DNA of 58,944 nucleotides from an uncultured Bacteroides sp. (GTDB taxonomy: Bacteria; Bacteroidota; Bacteroidia; Bacteroidales; Bacteroidaceae). The stretch spans positions 1 to 58,944 of the forward strand of contig CALUOV010000003.1 of the NCBI GenBank assembly GCA_944322275.1, given 5' to 3'. Both the position numbers and the translations under genes were made by a program. Under the pieces are notes generated by a model that was not told the origin of the DNA, ran no database searches, and saw only the letters and a program-made list of their open reading frames with translations. This document shows, piece by piece, positions 8,365 to 17,368 of this stretch (positions within the stretch are counted from its first letter, which is position 1; each line of letters begins with the position of its first letter).

Positions 8365-10137
8365 ATGAAAGCAAAAAAATATATACCTCTCTTGTTGATT
8401 TTATGTGGATTGGCAAGTTGTACGGCAGTACTAGACAAGGATGATTTGACAGCCGTTAGTGAGCAGGCTACATGGGACAGTGAAATATTGGCTACAGCCT
8501 TTTTGGACAAATGCTACTTGGATAATATGCCGGTTTTTGACGGTGATTATTCTGAGTACTGCGATGAAAGTAATGGAGGAGGAGATTTTATACATGGCCG
8601 TCTTACGGCGGTAGCCACAGCCGGTGGCCCTTTAGAAGAATATTGGCCTTATGACAAAATCTACACTTTGAATGTTTTGCTGACAAGTATTGATGGAGGA
8701 AACCTTTCTGAAGAAGTGCGTAATCAGATCAAGGCGCAAGCACTTTTTCTTCGTGCTTACCAATATTTCCAGATGGTGAAGATTTATGGCGGAGTTCCTT
8801 TGATTTTGGCACCGCAGGATCGTTATAAAGATGATTTATATGTAACCCGCAATAGTGCGAAAGAGTGTATAGACCAGATTGTGAAGGATCTGGATGAAGC
8901 AGCCGCTTCCTTGCCGAGTGTTTGGGGCACTGAGGATTTTGGACGCATTACTAAGGGTGCGGCAATGGCTTTCAAAGGACGTGTGCTGTTGACGTATGCC
9001 AGTGAGCAGTTCAATCCTGATGGTGACCGGACACGTTGGGAACAGGCATACCAAGCTTGCCTGGCCGCTAAAGAGGAATTGTCCACCAATGGCGGACGCG
9101 CTTTGCATCCAGTGTATGATGAAATATGGACACAAGAAACTACTTCAGAAACCGTCATTACTACCCGTTTCTTAGATCCGGTACGTACGCATAAATTCAT
9201 GGCCGGTTTACGTCCACTGGAGTTTTCTGTAGGTGCAGTAGGTAATAACCAGCCGTCGTTGGATTTGGCTCTTGCCTTCCCGATGGCTGATGGGACAGCA
9301 CCCGGTGTGGATGCAAATGGAGATGGCGTTAAAGAATCGTTTGACCCGACTGCTACGGATGCCAGAGGACTTTATTGGCTGAATAGAGACCCTCGGTTTT
9401 ATTCCATCATAGTATATAACGGAGCGGAATACCCCTTGAATGGTATGCCAGAATGGTTCCAAGGCTGTATGTACACGTATAAAGGTGGCGAAGACACCCA
9501 TAGCCCTACAGGGACTGGATTCTACTCGTGTAAATTCTCCATCCCTGAAAAAACGGCAACGGAAGCCAAAGACCATGGAGATATGGATTGGATAGAGATG
9601 AGATACGCAGAGGTATTACTGAATCTAGCGGAATGCGCTGCGGAAGTAGGCAATAAAGATGAGGAGGTTTATGGTATATTGAAACAGATTCGTGAGCGCG
9701 CCGGTATTACTCCCAATGCGGATGGACTATACGGTTTGAAAGACAACATGAGTCAGCAAGAATTAATAGAAGCAGTCTTGTATGAACGCCGTATAGAGTT
9801 GGCTTTTGAAGGCAAACGTTTTTGGGACATGCGACGCAAGATATTTACGGATATGAAAGGATATACGCGCCATCGTATTGAGATTCAAGTACAGCCTGAA
9901 TACGCTTCTATGTCTCGGCAGGAATTTATTACGATGATAAAACAAGATCCGGAGCTGATGACGAAGAATTATTTTAAGTATTTCACAACACAGATTTGGA
10001 ATATCGATGACCTTTATCAATGGGATGTAAAAGACAATTATTATTTCCAGGGATTATCTCGGGAACATTTTGAGCAGAATCCTAAGTTACAACAGACGAT
10101 AGGCTGGGAAAGTGGTGATTTTGATCCGTTGCAATAA
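8365..10137 (+). CDS. SusD/RagB-family glycan-binding lipoprotein (pair 2)
   Basis: Lipoprotein partner of the upstream SusC, 590 residues, somewhat longer than pair 1. The lipobox LASC places the lipidated Cys at residue 19. Family features include the TPR-like segment FLRAYQYFQMVKIYGGVPLI near residue 132, MRYAEVLLNLAECAAEVG, the RERAGI segment and YERRIELAFEGKRFWDMRR. The C-terminus lacks the usual LPIPQ-type motif and ends IGWESGDFDPLQ, suggesting a divergent clade. It is followed by a strong terminator, so susC 2 and susD 2 form a two-gene unit. Confidence 0.93.
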   Translation: MKAKKYIPLLLILCGLASCTAVLDKDDLTAVSEQATWDSEILATAFLDKCYLDNMPVFDGDYSEYCDESNGGGDFIHGRLTAVATAGGPLEEYWPYDKIYTLNVLLTSIDGGNLSEEVRNQIKAQALFLRAYQYFQMVKIYGGVPLILAPQDRYKDDLYVTRNSAKECIDQIVKDLDEAAASLPSVWGTEDFGRITKGAAMAFKGRVLLTYASEQFNPDGDRTRWEQAYQACLAAKEELSTNGGRALHPVYDEIWTQETTSETVITTRFLDPVRTHKFMAGLRPLEFSVGAVGNNQPSLDLALAFPMADGTAPGVDANGDGVKESFDPTATDARGLYWLNRDPRFYSIIVYNGAEYPLNGMPEWFQGCMYTYKGGEDTHSPTGTGFYSCKFSIPEKTATEAKDHGDMDWIEMRYAEVLLNLAECAAEVGNKDEEVYGILKQIRERAGITPNADGLYGLKDNMSQQELIEAVLYERRIELAFEGKRFWDMRRKIFTDMKGYTRHRIEIQVQPEYASMSRQEFITMIKQDPELMTKNYFKYFTTQIWNIDDLYQWDVKDNYYFQGLSREHFEQNPKLQQTIGWESGDFDPLQ

Positions 10138-10191
10138 GGAATTGAATCGTTAGGAACCACTTTCGTTTTCAATAGGAAATTATAAGGTAAG

Positions 10192-10236
10192 AGCCCGTTG
10201 TTTTATTGAAAATTCGATAAAATAGCGGGCTTTTTT
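10192..10236 (+). terminator. Rho-independent terminator after susD 2
   Basis: AGCCCGTTGTTTTAT pairs with ATAAAATAGCGGGCT (small bulges) around a 10-nt loop and is followed by six T. It ends the susCD 2 transcript and implies a separate promoter for the GH105 gene. Confidence 0.9.
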
Positions 10237-10313
10237 GGGCCTTTTTACTCCGCAACCATTTTGCTGAAGATGATAAGCAAAGAGCGTGTGCAGAATCTTA
10301 AGATGCCTGAAAA

Positions 10314-10321
10314 TAGCTTTG
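10314..10321 (+). promoter_or_regulatory. Candidate -7 promoter element for the GH105 gene
   Basis: TAGCTTTG is a perfect TAnnTTTG match, 52 bp before the start codon and downstream of the terminator at 10192-10236. The -33 element is weak. A near copy of the upstream operator 10-mer, CACATATTTAAA, lies between this site and the gene at about 10352, hinting at shared control with susC 2. Confidence 0.45.
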
Positions 10322-10372
10322 TTTACTCCCAACTTATTTATCGCTTAATATCACATATTTAAAAGTTATATT

Positions 10373-12685
10373 ATGAGACAGATGATATGTATGAAAGTTT
10401 ATAGCCGTATTCTATTAAGTGTCGCACTTTTAGTTTCTTCTTTTCCCATATATGCACAGCTTTCTGCGTTAGAGTTTTTTCCCGTGGAGGCTCATCCTCG
10501 TGAGATCGGTGACCGGATTGTCTACAAGTTTCTGAAAACGCCTCATACACGATTCGGGAATCCTCGTGCCGAGAAGGCACCCAACTATATTACTTATCCT
10601 GATGCCTGTACTTGGTTGGGAGCGTTGCGGTATGCCAAGGCGGTTAATAACGAACAAATGACCGAAAGGTTGGTGAAGCGTTTTGAGCCCTTGTTCTCTA
10701 CCGAAAAACATTTGCTTCCGCGGATGACTCATGTGGATTACAACGTGGTTGGGGCTGTTCCTCTTGAAATTTATCTTCAGGGGAAAGGAGGACAGAAGTA
10801 CTACGACTTAGGTATGAAGTATGCCGATACCCAATGGGAGGTGCCCACCGATGCCAATCCGGAACAGAAAGCCTATGCCGAAAAGGGGTATTCATGGCAG
10901 ACAAGAATCTGGATAGACGACATGTTTATGATAACTACCATTCAGACGCAGGCCTACCGGGCGACAGGCGATCCGAAGTACTTGGACCGTACGGCCAAGG
11001 AGATGGTGATGTATTTGGGCAAGATACAGCGTCCTAACGGCTTGTTCTACCATGCACCCGAGGCTCCTTTCTTTTGGGCACGAGGCAATGGATGGATGGC
11101 GGCAGGTATGGCGGGGCTGCTTTCCGTATTGCCGGAAAGTCATGAGGACTATCCGATTATCATGAAAGCTTATAGGAAGATGATGGAGACCCTCAAGCAT
11201 TATCAGGGCAAGGAAGGCTTGTGGCACCAGCTGATTGATGAGGAGGAAGCCTGGAACGAGACTTCGGGCACGGCCATGTTTACGTATGCCATGATTGTTG
11301 GAATCAAGAACGGTTGGCTGAATGCGGAAGAGTATGCGCCCGTTGCCCGAAAGGGTTGGTTGGGACTGGTGTCCTATATAAATAAGGATGACGAAGTGGA
11401 GAACGTGTGCGAGGGTACTAATATAAAGAACGACAAGAACCATTATATGAACCGCAAACGGATAACGGGAGACCTCCATGCACATGCGCCGTTGTTGTGG
11501 TGTGCTACGGAGTTGGTGTCTATGACGAAGAAGGCGGAGGCTCGTCCGCGCCGGGGAACGTCCCAAGGAGATTTATCTGCAAGGCTGGACTATGAACAGG
11601 GAAGCGTTCTTTCTGAATTGGCTGTTCCGTTAGCAAAAACGGTTATGGCGCGTTATCCGGATTACCGGACGGCTTATTGGAAAGATTACACATACGTGCA
11701 GGGATATATGTTTGAGGCCATGGACCGTTTGGGCCAATTGACTGGTGATGACAAGTATATCCAATATATAAAGATGTATATGGATCATTTCGTGGATGGA
11801 GAGGGCAATTATAAAGGAGGCGCTTTGACCAATCTGGACAATTTCATGACGGGGTCGGCTTTTTGCACACTCTACAAACGGACGGGGGATGAACGGTATA
11901 AGAAAGCGGCTTTGCAAATACTGGAGTCAGTGGCCGATTATCCTCAGACTGACGGACAATTTTGGCATGGCAACAAGGCGCCAAACATGTGGATCGACGG
12001 TGTGTTTATGATGCAGATGTTTCTTATTCGCTGTGCGCAATATGTAGGTGAGCTGGATTATTGCTTGGACATCGCTTGCCGGAATGTGCTGGCTGCCGCC
12101 CGACATTTGCAGCGTCCTGACGGTCTGTTGCTCCATGCCTGGACTACTCAGCCCGAAAAGGTGAATTGGGCGGATAAGCGGACCGGATTGTCACCGGAAG
12201 TGTGGAGCGAAGGTATGGGATGGTATGCATTGGTGCTTCCTGAGTTGTTGGCGGTTCTTCCTCGGAGTCATGCCCATTATAATGATGTGTTGAATGTTTA
12301 TTATAAAATGGTGAAAGGGTTGAAAAACATGCAGGATGAGGATACCGGCGGATGGTTTATGGTTGTAGATAAGGGAAACCACCCGCTGAATTTCATTGAT
12401 CCTTCCGGTACAGCTATGTTTGTATATTCTATACAGCATGGCGTAGATTTGGGATTGTTGGAAGCGAAGGAATATGCCTCAGTTGCCCGTCAAGGATACC
12501 ATTGCCTTCATTCTTTCATACAGGTAAATCATAGAGGACTACTCGATGTTATAGGAGCATGTGATGGAGTTACTGTGAAAAAAGACTTCCTTTCCTATGT
12601 AACCGTACCCAAGATCTTGAACGCTAAAGAGGCTGTTGCGGGTATCTTATGGGCTGCTGTCATTATGGAGAAAAACGATTTATGA
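10373..12685 (+). CDS. Secreted tandem GH105 unsaturated uronyl hydrolase (two catalytic domains)
   Basis: GH105 enzymes remove the unsaturated uronic acid left at oligosaccharide ends by pectin lyases. The 770-residue protein has a signal peptide ending in IYAQ (start at residue 1 or the Met at residue 7) and two (alpha/alpha)6 domains, whereas single GH105 proteins have about 370-400 residues. Domain 1 (about 30-385) shows TRIWIDDMFM near residue 178 and FFWARGNGW. Domain 2 (about 400-770) shows NMWIDGVFMM near 540, WADKRTGLSPEVWSEGMGWY and PSGTAMFVYSI. Both keep the W-I-D segment that carries the catalytic Asp in YteR-type enzymes. Domain 2 resembles rhamnogalacturonyl hydrolases more closely than domain 1, so the two may differ in specificity. 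It has its own promoter and terminator. Confidence 0.9.
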   Translation: MRQMICMKVYSRILLSVALLVSSFPIYAQLSALEFFPVEAHPREIGDRIVYKFLKTPHTRFGNPRAEKAPNYITYPDACTWLGALRYAKAVNNEQMTERLVKRFEPLFSTEKHLLPRMTHVDYNVVGAVPLEIYLQGKGGQKYYDLGMKYADTQWEVPTDANPEQKAYAEKGYSWQTRIWIDDMFMITTIQTQAYRATGDPKYLDRTAKEMVMYLGKIQRPNGLFYHAPEAPFFWARGNGWMAAGMAGLLSVLPESHEDYPIIMKAYRKMMETLKHYQGKEGLWHQLIDEEEAWNETSGTAMFTYAMIVGIKNGWLNAEEYAPVARKGWLGLVSYINKDDEVENVCEGTNIKNDKNHYMNRKRITGDLHAHAPLLWCATELVSMTKKAEARPRRGTSQGDLSARLDYEQGSVLSELAVPLAKTVMARYPDYRTAYWKDYTYVQGYMFEAMDRLGQLTGDDKYIQYIKMYMDHFVDGEGNYKGGALTNLDNFMTGSAFCTLYKRTGDERYKKAALQILESVADYPQTDGQFWHGNKAPNMWIDGVFMMQMFLIRCAQYVGELDYCLDIACRNVLAAARHLQRPDGLLLHAWTTQPEKVNWADKRTGLSPEVWSEGMGWYALVLPELLAVLPRSHAHYNDVLNVYYKMVKGLKNMQDEDTGGWFMVVDKGNHPLNFIDPSGTAMFVYSIQHGVDLGLLEAKEYASVARQGYHCLHSFIQVNHRGLLDVIGACDGVTVKKDFLSYVTVPKILNAKEAVAGILWAAVIMEKNDL

Positions 12686-12695
12686 ATTCCCCGTT

Positions 12696-12803
12696 GCCCA
12701 AGCATAAGATGAAAGGCAAAGTAAGCTAACTTCTATGACCATTTCAACTGGCTTCTATGGCCATTTCATTTAGCTTCTATAGCCATTTCATTTGGCTTCT
12801 ATG
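12696..12803 (+). repeat. Dispersed intergenic repeat, copy 1 (22-bp period)
   Basis: Three and a half tandem units of about 22 bp, CTTCTATGRCCATTTCAWYTGG, start at 12730, 12752, 12774 and 12796. They are preceded by a roughly 30-bp lead containing CAAGCATAAGATG and GGCAAAGTAAG. Copy 3 near 57.4 kb shares both the lead and the units in the same orientation; copy 2 at 33.8 kb is inverted. The core ATGGCCAT of the second unit is a perfect palindrome. No coding potential was seen. Confidence 0.8.
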
Positions 12804-12832
12804 GCGGAACATTCATTAAACAACATAAAATT

Positions 12833-12879
12833 AGCCAACTAACTCATACACAAAACATTGCGAATTAGTTGGCTTTTTT
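12833..12879 (+). terminator. Rho-independent terminator after the GH105 gene
   Basis: AGCCAACTAA pairs perfectly with TTAGTTGGCT and is followed by a T run. It ends plus-strand transcription before the convergent regulator gene. Confidence 0.88.
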
Positions 12880-13112
12880 GCATCTTTAGATGTTTCCCCG
12901 CCAATAAGATTTGGCAGCCCAAACGGGAGAAATTCCCAAACCAAGATGTGGCTAAGATACAAAATTACTACTCTCAAGGATAAAGGCACGGAAACAGAAA
13001 GACGGAAATTCTGTGGGGCTTCTTCGAAATGCATACGGCAAATGCCGTATTGATGACAAACAAGCTCAAGAACAGAAGGGTAAAGCGGCATGACATGAAT
13101 TTACAGACAGAA
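12880..13112. other. Convergent intergenic region
   Basis: This lies between the plus-strand GH105 terminator and the minus-strand regulator stop codon. The only structure I see is an 8-bp inverted repeat ATACGGCA-AA-TGCCGTAT at 13033-13050. It has no T run on either side, so it is not an obvious terminator. No convincing gene is present. Confidence 0.4.
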
Positions 13113-16100
13113 TCAAAAGAGGTCGTCAGACTTCTTTTGCTCTTCTCCCACTTTATGTTGCTGTACCCATTCCGAGGGTGAATATCCATAAAACGACTTA
13201 AAACAATTAGTAAAATAAGAGTGGCTGTTGAAACCGGTGTTATAAGCGATTTCCGAAACAGAATAATCGGACGTCAACAATAACTTAGAAGCGATCTCCA
13301 AACGTTTGTTCCGGATCAACTCAGTAGGTGAAAGGTCGGTGATGGCCTTCAGTTTTCGATAGAAATTGGCACGGCTCAGTCCCATCTCCTTACTTATAAT
13401 TTCAATGTTCAAATCGGGATCGGTCAAATGTTCTTCTACAATCTTATAGAACTGCTGCGTAAAACGATCGTCACCGGAAACGACTTCAATACCAACTGAC
13501 TCCGGTGAGAATTTTTTCCCGAACATCTTCTTCAGCTTTTCACGGGACTCTAACAAATTATTGATGCGGCATATCAACACGTCTATGCTAAAAGGTTTCA
13601 CGATATAATCGTCAGCACCGACAAAAAAGCCTTCTTTGATTTGCATCACCATCGACTTAGCCGTCACCAATATTACCGGAATATGCCCTAACTGCAAATC
13701 ATTTTTCACCCGACTGCAAAGTTCCAATCCATCCATCTTTGGCATCATGATGTCACTCAAAATCAGATTGGGGAATTTCTCGTAGCACTGGTCTAAGGCA
13801 TCCTTACCGTTATCCACGTCTATGACATAGAAATACGGATCGAGACACTCCTTCACATACCGACGCACCTCATCATTATCTTCCGCCAACAGGACGGTCC
13901 ATTTTTTCTCTATCTCGAAATGCGCGTCTTCTTTCAAGGGAATAACTTCCTCCTGATAGTCCTCCTTAACCAAGACCGCATCATCGTAAGCGCAATGGCT
14001 GATGGGAAGATAAACATTGAAGACCGTGCCTTGCGGCTTGTTTTTCAAAACTTCTATATGACCATGATGTAAATGAACAATGGAGCTTGTCAGACTTAAT
14101 CCTATACCTGTACCTAAGCTATCCAACTTATCATGATGGTTGTCCACCTGGTAAAAAGGATTAAAGATATTCTTGACTTCCTCTTCCGGAATGCCTATAC
14201 CAGTATCGGCCACATGAATGCATAAAAATTCCGTTTCTACCGGAAGCGTCATATTCGACCGATAATCTACCGGAAGAGATTCGCGAGACATTTTGGTAAA
14301 CGAGAAACGGACCTCTCCTCCTGTAGGAGTAAACTTAATAGCGTTTGAAAGCAGATTGAAAACCACTTTCTCTATCAGCACCTTGTCAAGCCACACCATA
14401 GCGGACTCTTCTTCTTTCTCAAATTTCAAATCTATTGATTTATTCCGGGCCAGATGGCTGAAGGCGTAATACACTTCGAGCATAAAAGGATAAAAGTCGG
14501 TATGCGTGATGTGCAAAGTCAGTTTTCCCTCCTGATTCTTACGCAAATCCAAAAACTGGTTCACTAACAGCAACAGACGTTGGGCATTACTGTATATCAA
14601 ACCGATTTTATTCTTCACTGACGATGAAAAGACTGACATGGAAATCAATTCCTGCAGAGGAGCTATAATTAATGTCAAAGGAGTACGAAGCTCATGAGAG
14701 AAATTGGTAAACATACGTATTTTCTCCTGATGAAAAGATTCCAATTGTTGGCGTTCCTTCTGCTGAAAGCTCAATTCGCTCTCCAGTTTCTGCTTTTTCA
14801 GCATGTAGTACATAATGAGGACTATCACTGAAACAAAAGCCAAAGCATAAAACGTGTAGGCATACCAGGTTCTCCAAAATGGAGGATGAATCTCAATACG
14901 TAATCTTCTGGGTTCCGGATTCCAGATCCTGTCATTATTAGCAGCCTTCACTTGCAACTCATAAGTTCCCGGACTCAAATTCGTATAAGAAACCTGACGA
15001 TTACGCCCCACATAATTCCAGTCTTTATCATATCCTTTCAGAAAAACCGCATATTGATTTTGTCTTGCAAAAACATAATTAAGGGCACAATAATCAATGG
15101 TCAGGTTGTTTTCATCATATTTCAGATCAATGGATTCGACATCATCCAGAACTGAATTTGGAAGAATTCCGGTCATATCGCCCACACTGATTTCCTTACC
15201 ATTGACTACCAACCGTGTGAAAACCAGTGGCGGAACAAAGGGATTTATCTGCAAATCTTGTGGATTGAATGTCACAAAACCATTGCTACCGCTAAAGTAA
15301 ACCATATTATCCGGCAACAGAGTTCCGCTGTGCGGAGTAAATTCATCAATGCCAATCCCATTCTGCGAACTGTAATTGATAATTTTATCCTCTTCAGGGA
15401 AATACTCTGAGATACCATTGGCCAGACTTATCCAAAGTTTCCCGTCATTGTCTTCCACAATGGCGCATACATCGTTACTCTGCAACCCGTCCGCCTGAAC
15501 AATGTTTTTCACTATACCTTTCCCCTCATCGTATAGTGCCACTCCCCCTCCAAAAGTACCGACCCAAATGCGTCCTTTGGAATCACGAATGAGACTCGTT
15601 ACATAATTACTCAACAATCTGTACCCGTCTTTTGATTCTTTGGTGTAATCACTCCGCTCACCTGTCCTTACATCATATTTAACCAATCCATTATTACGTG
15701 TTCCCACCAACAACACTTCATCCTCAAGCGCCAATATACAACGAGCACTACCAATCCTTGGCCGGTTTATACTATCCAATGGAGGCAATACCCGTAACTC
15801 TTTTTCCGAAGAAAGATACATCAGGCTACTTTTCGGATCTGAGCCGATAAAATACATTCCGCCCTTACCATCCCGCAACATCCCATAAACAGACATTCCT
15901 TGGGGCAACTTATAGAACAGTGAGTATTTCTTTTTACGAACATCAAACCGGTATATTACCCCTCTACTGGTTCCGCAATACAACTGATCCCCATCCAATA
16001 ATACACTTTTGATAATATTCTGATTATACTGAGGATGAGCAACATTGTCAATCAAGAAATATTGATACGCCCCGGTTTTCAAATTATAATCGAGCAACCC

Positions 16101-17240
16101 ACGCCCTTCCGTAGCGATATACAAAGTACTGTCTCCATAGCATACCGCATTGCCGTAAATACCGAACAAGGCATCAAAAAAACTCACGGGATCATGGAAT
16201 TCAAAACGGTTATTAAAACCGTTTGAATAACTAACGCCACCGGCATAAGTTCCCACCCATATCGTCTGTGTTTTGTCCACCAACAAAGAATAGACGGAAA
16301 AATGGCTCAATCCACCCGCCTGCAAAAAATTATCGGCATGTTTGCTCAACTGATAGGTAGAAAGATTCATCTGATAAAGCCCATCAAAAGTTCCTATCAA
16401 CAACAATCCATACACCTCGGCAATACAACGTACACTATTGGTTGTCAAAATACTATTTTGCGAATGAAAAGTATGCACCTTTCCTTTTCCCAAATCCACA
16501 CGGAACAAGCCACATGAATTTCCCCCTCCCCAAATATTCCCCTTGGAATCTTCATAGAGAATAGCGACCTCATTGGTCATAAGCCCACCAGAAGAGCCAG
16601 TTGCCGTGAAATGCTTCTGAACTTTCGCATTCATGTCACAGACAAACATTCCCTTGTTGTTTGTACCTATCAATATCTGATGTTTTTTCGTTTCGAGAAT
16701 GGCGCCAACTGGCTCCCCCTTAATCATACCGTTCAGGTCTATCTGCTGAAACACGTCCAACTCTGATATATAAAGGAAAAGCCCTCGTGGGGTTCCGATC
16801 CATAAACGATCCGAACTATCCACAAACAAAGAGGATATTTGCGCATTGACTAACAACCCATATTTGGGATCATCATAACGCCGGATATGATTTGTTTTCA
16901 AGTTCAACTTATTTAATCCATAAGCTGTTCCTATCCACAAATTGCGTTCACCATCTTCAGCCAATGATAATATAGAATTGTCACACAAGGTCAAAGAATC
17001 CCCGGGTACATGTTTGTATATAACAAATTCGTTACCGTCATAACGATTCAAACCGTTACGAGTAGCGAACCACATAAACCCTTTTGAATCTTGCAGAATT
17101 TTGACTACCGTAATTTGAGACAAGCCATCTTTCAAGCCCAAATTAGAAAAATAGAAGTGCCCTGTATTCTGAGACTTCACTTCCTGCAAGAATAGAGGAA
17201 GAAGACCCAAGAACAGCAATAAGATCCGCAATTTTTTCAT
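13113..17240 (-). CDS. Hybrid two-component system regulator (HTCS)
   Basis: One-protein sensor/regulator of about 1375 residues, typical of Bacteroides glycan loci. I chose the ATG at 17240, which gives the signal peptide MKKLRILLLFLGLLPLFLQ. A perfect -7 element lies between it and the longer in-frame start at 17303, which makes the longer start unlikely. Order: two periplasmic propellers of Reg_prop repeats (about 25-690; repeated W-x-G-T and DSKGxxW motifs), Y_Y_Y domain (about 700-765), membrane segment (about 790-813), HisKA with phospho-acceptor His in FSHELRTPL (about 850), HATPase (NAIKFTPTGG, DTGIGIP, GTGIGLSL), receiver with phospho-acceptor Asp in LSDIMMPKMDG (about 1163) and Lys in DDYIVKPF, then an AraC-type HTH (about 1265-1365). 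It probably senses an oligosaccharide. The divergent pectin-type locus is the likeliest target, the downstream-adjacent cluster the alternative. Confidence 0.95.
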   Translation of the reverse strand: MKKLRILLLFLGLLPLFLQEVKSQNTGHFYFSNLGLKDGLSQITVVKILQDSKGFMWFATRNGLNRYDGNEFVIYKHVPGDSLTLCDNSILSLAEDGERNLWIGTAYGLNKLNLKTNHIRRYDDPKYGLLVNAQISSLFVDSSDRLWIGTPRGLFLYISELDVFQQIDLNGMIKGEPVGAILETKKHQILIGTNNKGMFVCDMNAKVQKHFTATGSSGGLMTNEVAILYEDSKGNIWGGGNSCGLFRVDLGKGKVHTFHSQNSILTTNSVRCIAEVYGLLLIGTFDGLYQMNLSTYQLSKHADNFLQAGGLSHFSVYSLLVDKTQTIWVGTYAGGVSYSNGFNNRFEFHDPVSFFDALFGIYGNAVCYGDSTLYIATEGRGLLDYNLKTGAYQYFLIDNVAHPQYNQNIIKSVLLDGDQLYCGTSRGVIYRFDVRKKKYSLFYKLPQGMSVYGMLRDGKGGMYFIGSDPKSSLMYLSSEKELRVLPPLDSINRPRIGSARCILALEDEVLLVGTRNNGLVKYDVRTGERSDYTKESKDGYRLLSNYVTSLIRDSKGRIWVGTFGGGVALYDEGKGIVKNIVQADGLQSNDVCAIVEDNDGKLWISLANGISEYFPEEDKIINYSSQNGIGIDEFTPHSGTLLPDNMVYFSGSNGFVTFNPQDLQINPFVPPLVFTRLVVNGKEISVGDMTGILPNSVLDDVESIDLKYDENNLTIDYCALNYVFARQNQYAVFLKGYDKDWNYVGRNRQVSYTNLSPGTYELQVKAANNDRIWNPEPRRLRIEIHPPFWRTWYAYTFYALAFVSVIVLIMYYMLKKQKLESELSFQQKERQQLESFHQEKIRMFTNFSHELRTPLTLIIAPLQELISMSVFSSSVKNKIGLIYSNAQRLLLLVNQFLDLRKNQEGKLTLHITHTDFYPFMLEVYYAFSHLARNKSIDLKFEKEEESAMVWLDKVLIEKVVFNLLSNAIKFTPTGGEVRFSFTKMSRESLPVDYRSNMTLPVETEFLCIHVADTGIGIPEEEVKNIFNPFYQVDNHHDKLDSLGTGIGLSLTSSIVHLHHGHIEVLKNKPQGTVFNVYLPISHCAYDDAVLVKEDYQEEVIPLKEDAHFEIEKKWTVLLAEDNDEVRRYVKECLDPYFYVIDVDNGKDALDQCYEKFPNLILSDIMMPKMDGLELCSRVKNDLQLGHIPVILVTAKSMVMQIKEGFFVGADDYIVKPFSIDVLICRINNLLESREKLKKMFGKKFSPESVGIEVVSGDDRFTQQFYKIVEEHLTDPDLNIEIISKEMGLSRANFYRKLKAITDLSPTELIRNKRLEIASKLLLTSDYSVSEIAYNTGFNSHSYFTNCFKSFYGYSPSEWVQQHKVGEEQKKSDDLF

Positions 17241-17269
17241 AGCTTTTCGTTTTTCATTGTAACAAGTTG

Positions 17270-17277
17270 CAAAAATA
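17270..17277 (-). promoter_or_regulatory. Candidate -7 promoter element of the HTCS gene
   Basis: On the minus strand this reads TATTTTTG, a perfect TAnnTTTG match about 30 bp before the preferred start codon at 17240. It would give the regulator a promoter independent of the cytochrome cluster upstream. Confidence 0.5.
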
Positions 17278-17368
17278 GATGTTTTTCCCAAATCAAGAAA
17301 CATTGTACACCCATTTTTACTCTTTCTATATTACAGAAATCGCATAGATTCGGATACGCCTGTCAAAG

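Noticed and set aside
12730-12803. Tandem 22-bp units as a CRISPR array
   Set aside because: Units are contiguous without unique spacers, few in number and recur elsewhere as an intergenic repeat; there are no cas genes.
13033-13050. Inverted repeat as terminator of the HTCS gene
   Set aside because: Its 2-nt loop and lack of a T run on either side argue against intrinsic termination; it is left as an unexplained palindrome.
17241-17303. Upstream in-frame start of the HTCS gene
   Set aside because: It would place 21 non-signal residues before a good signal peptide and lies upstream of the perfect -7 element at 17270-17277.
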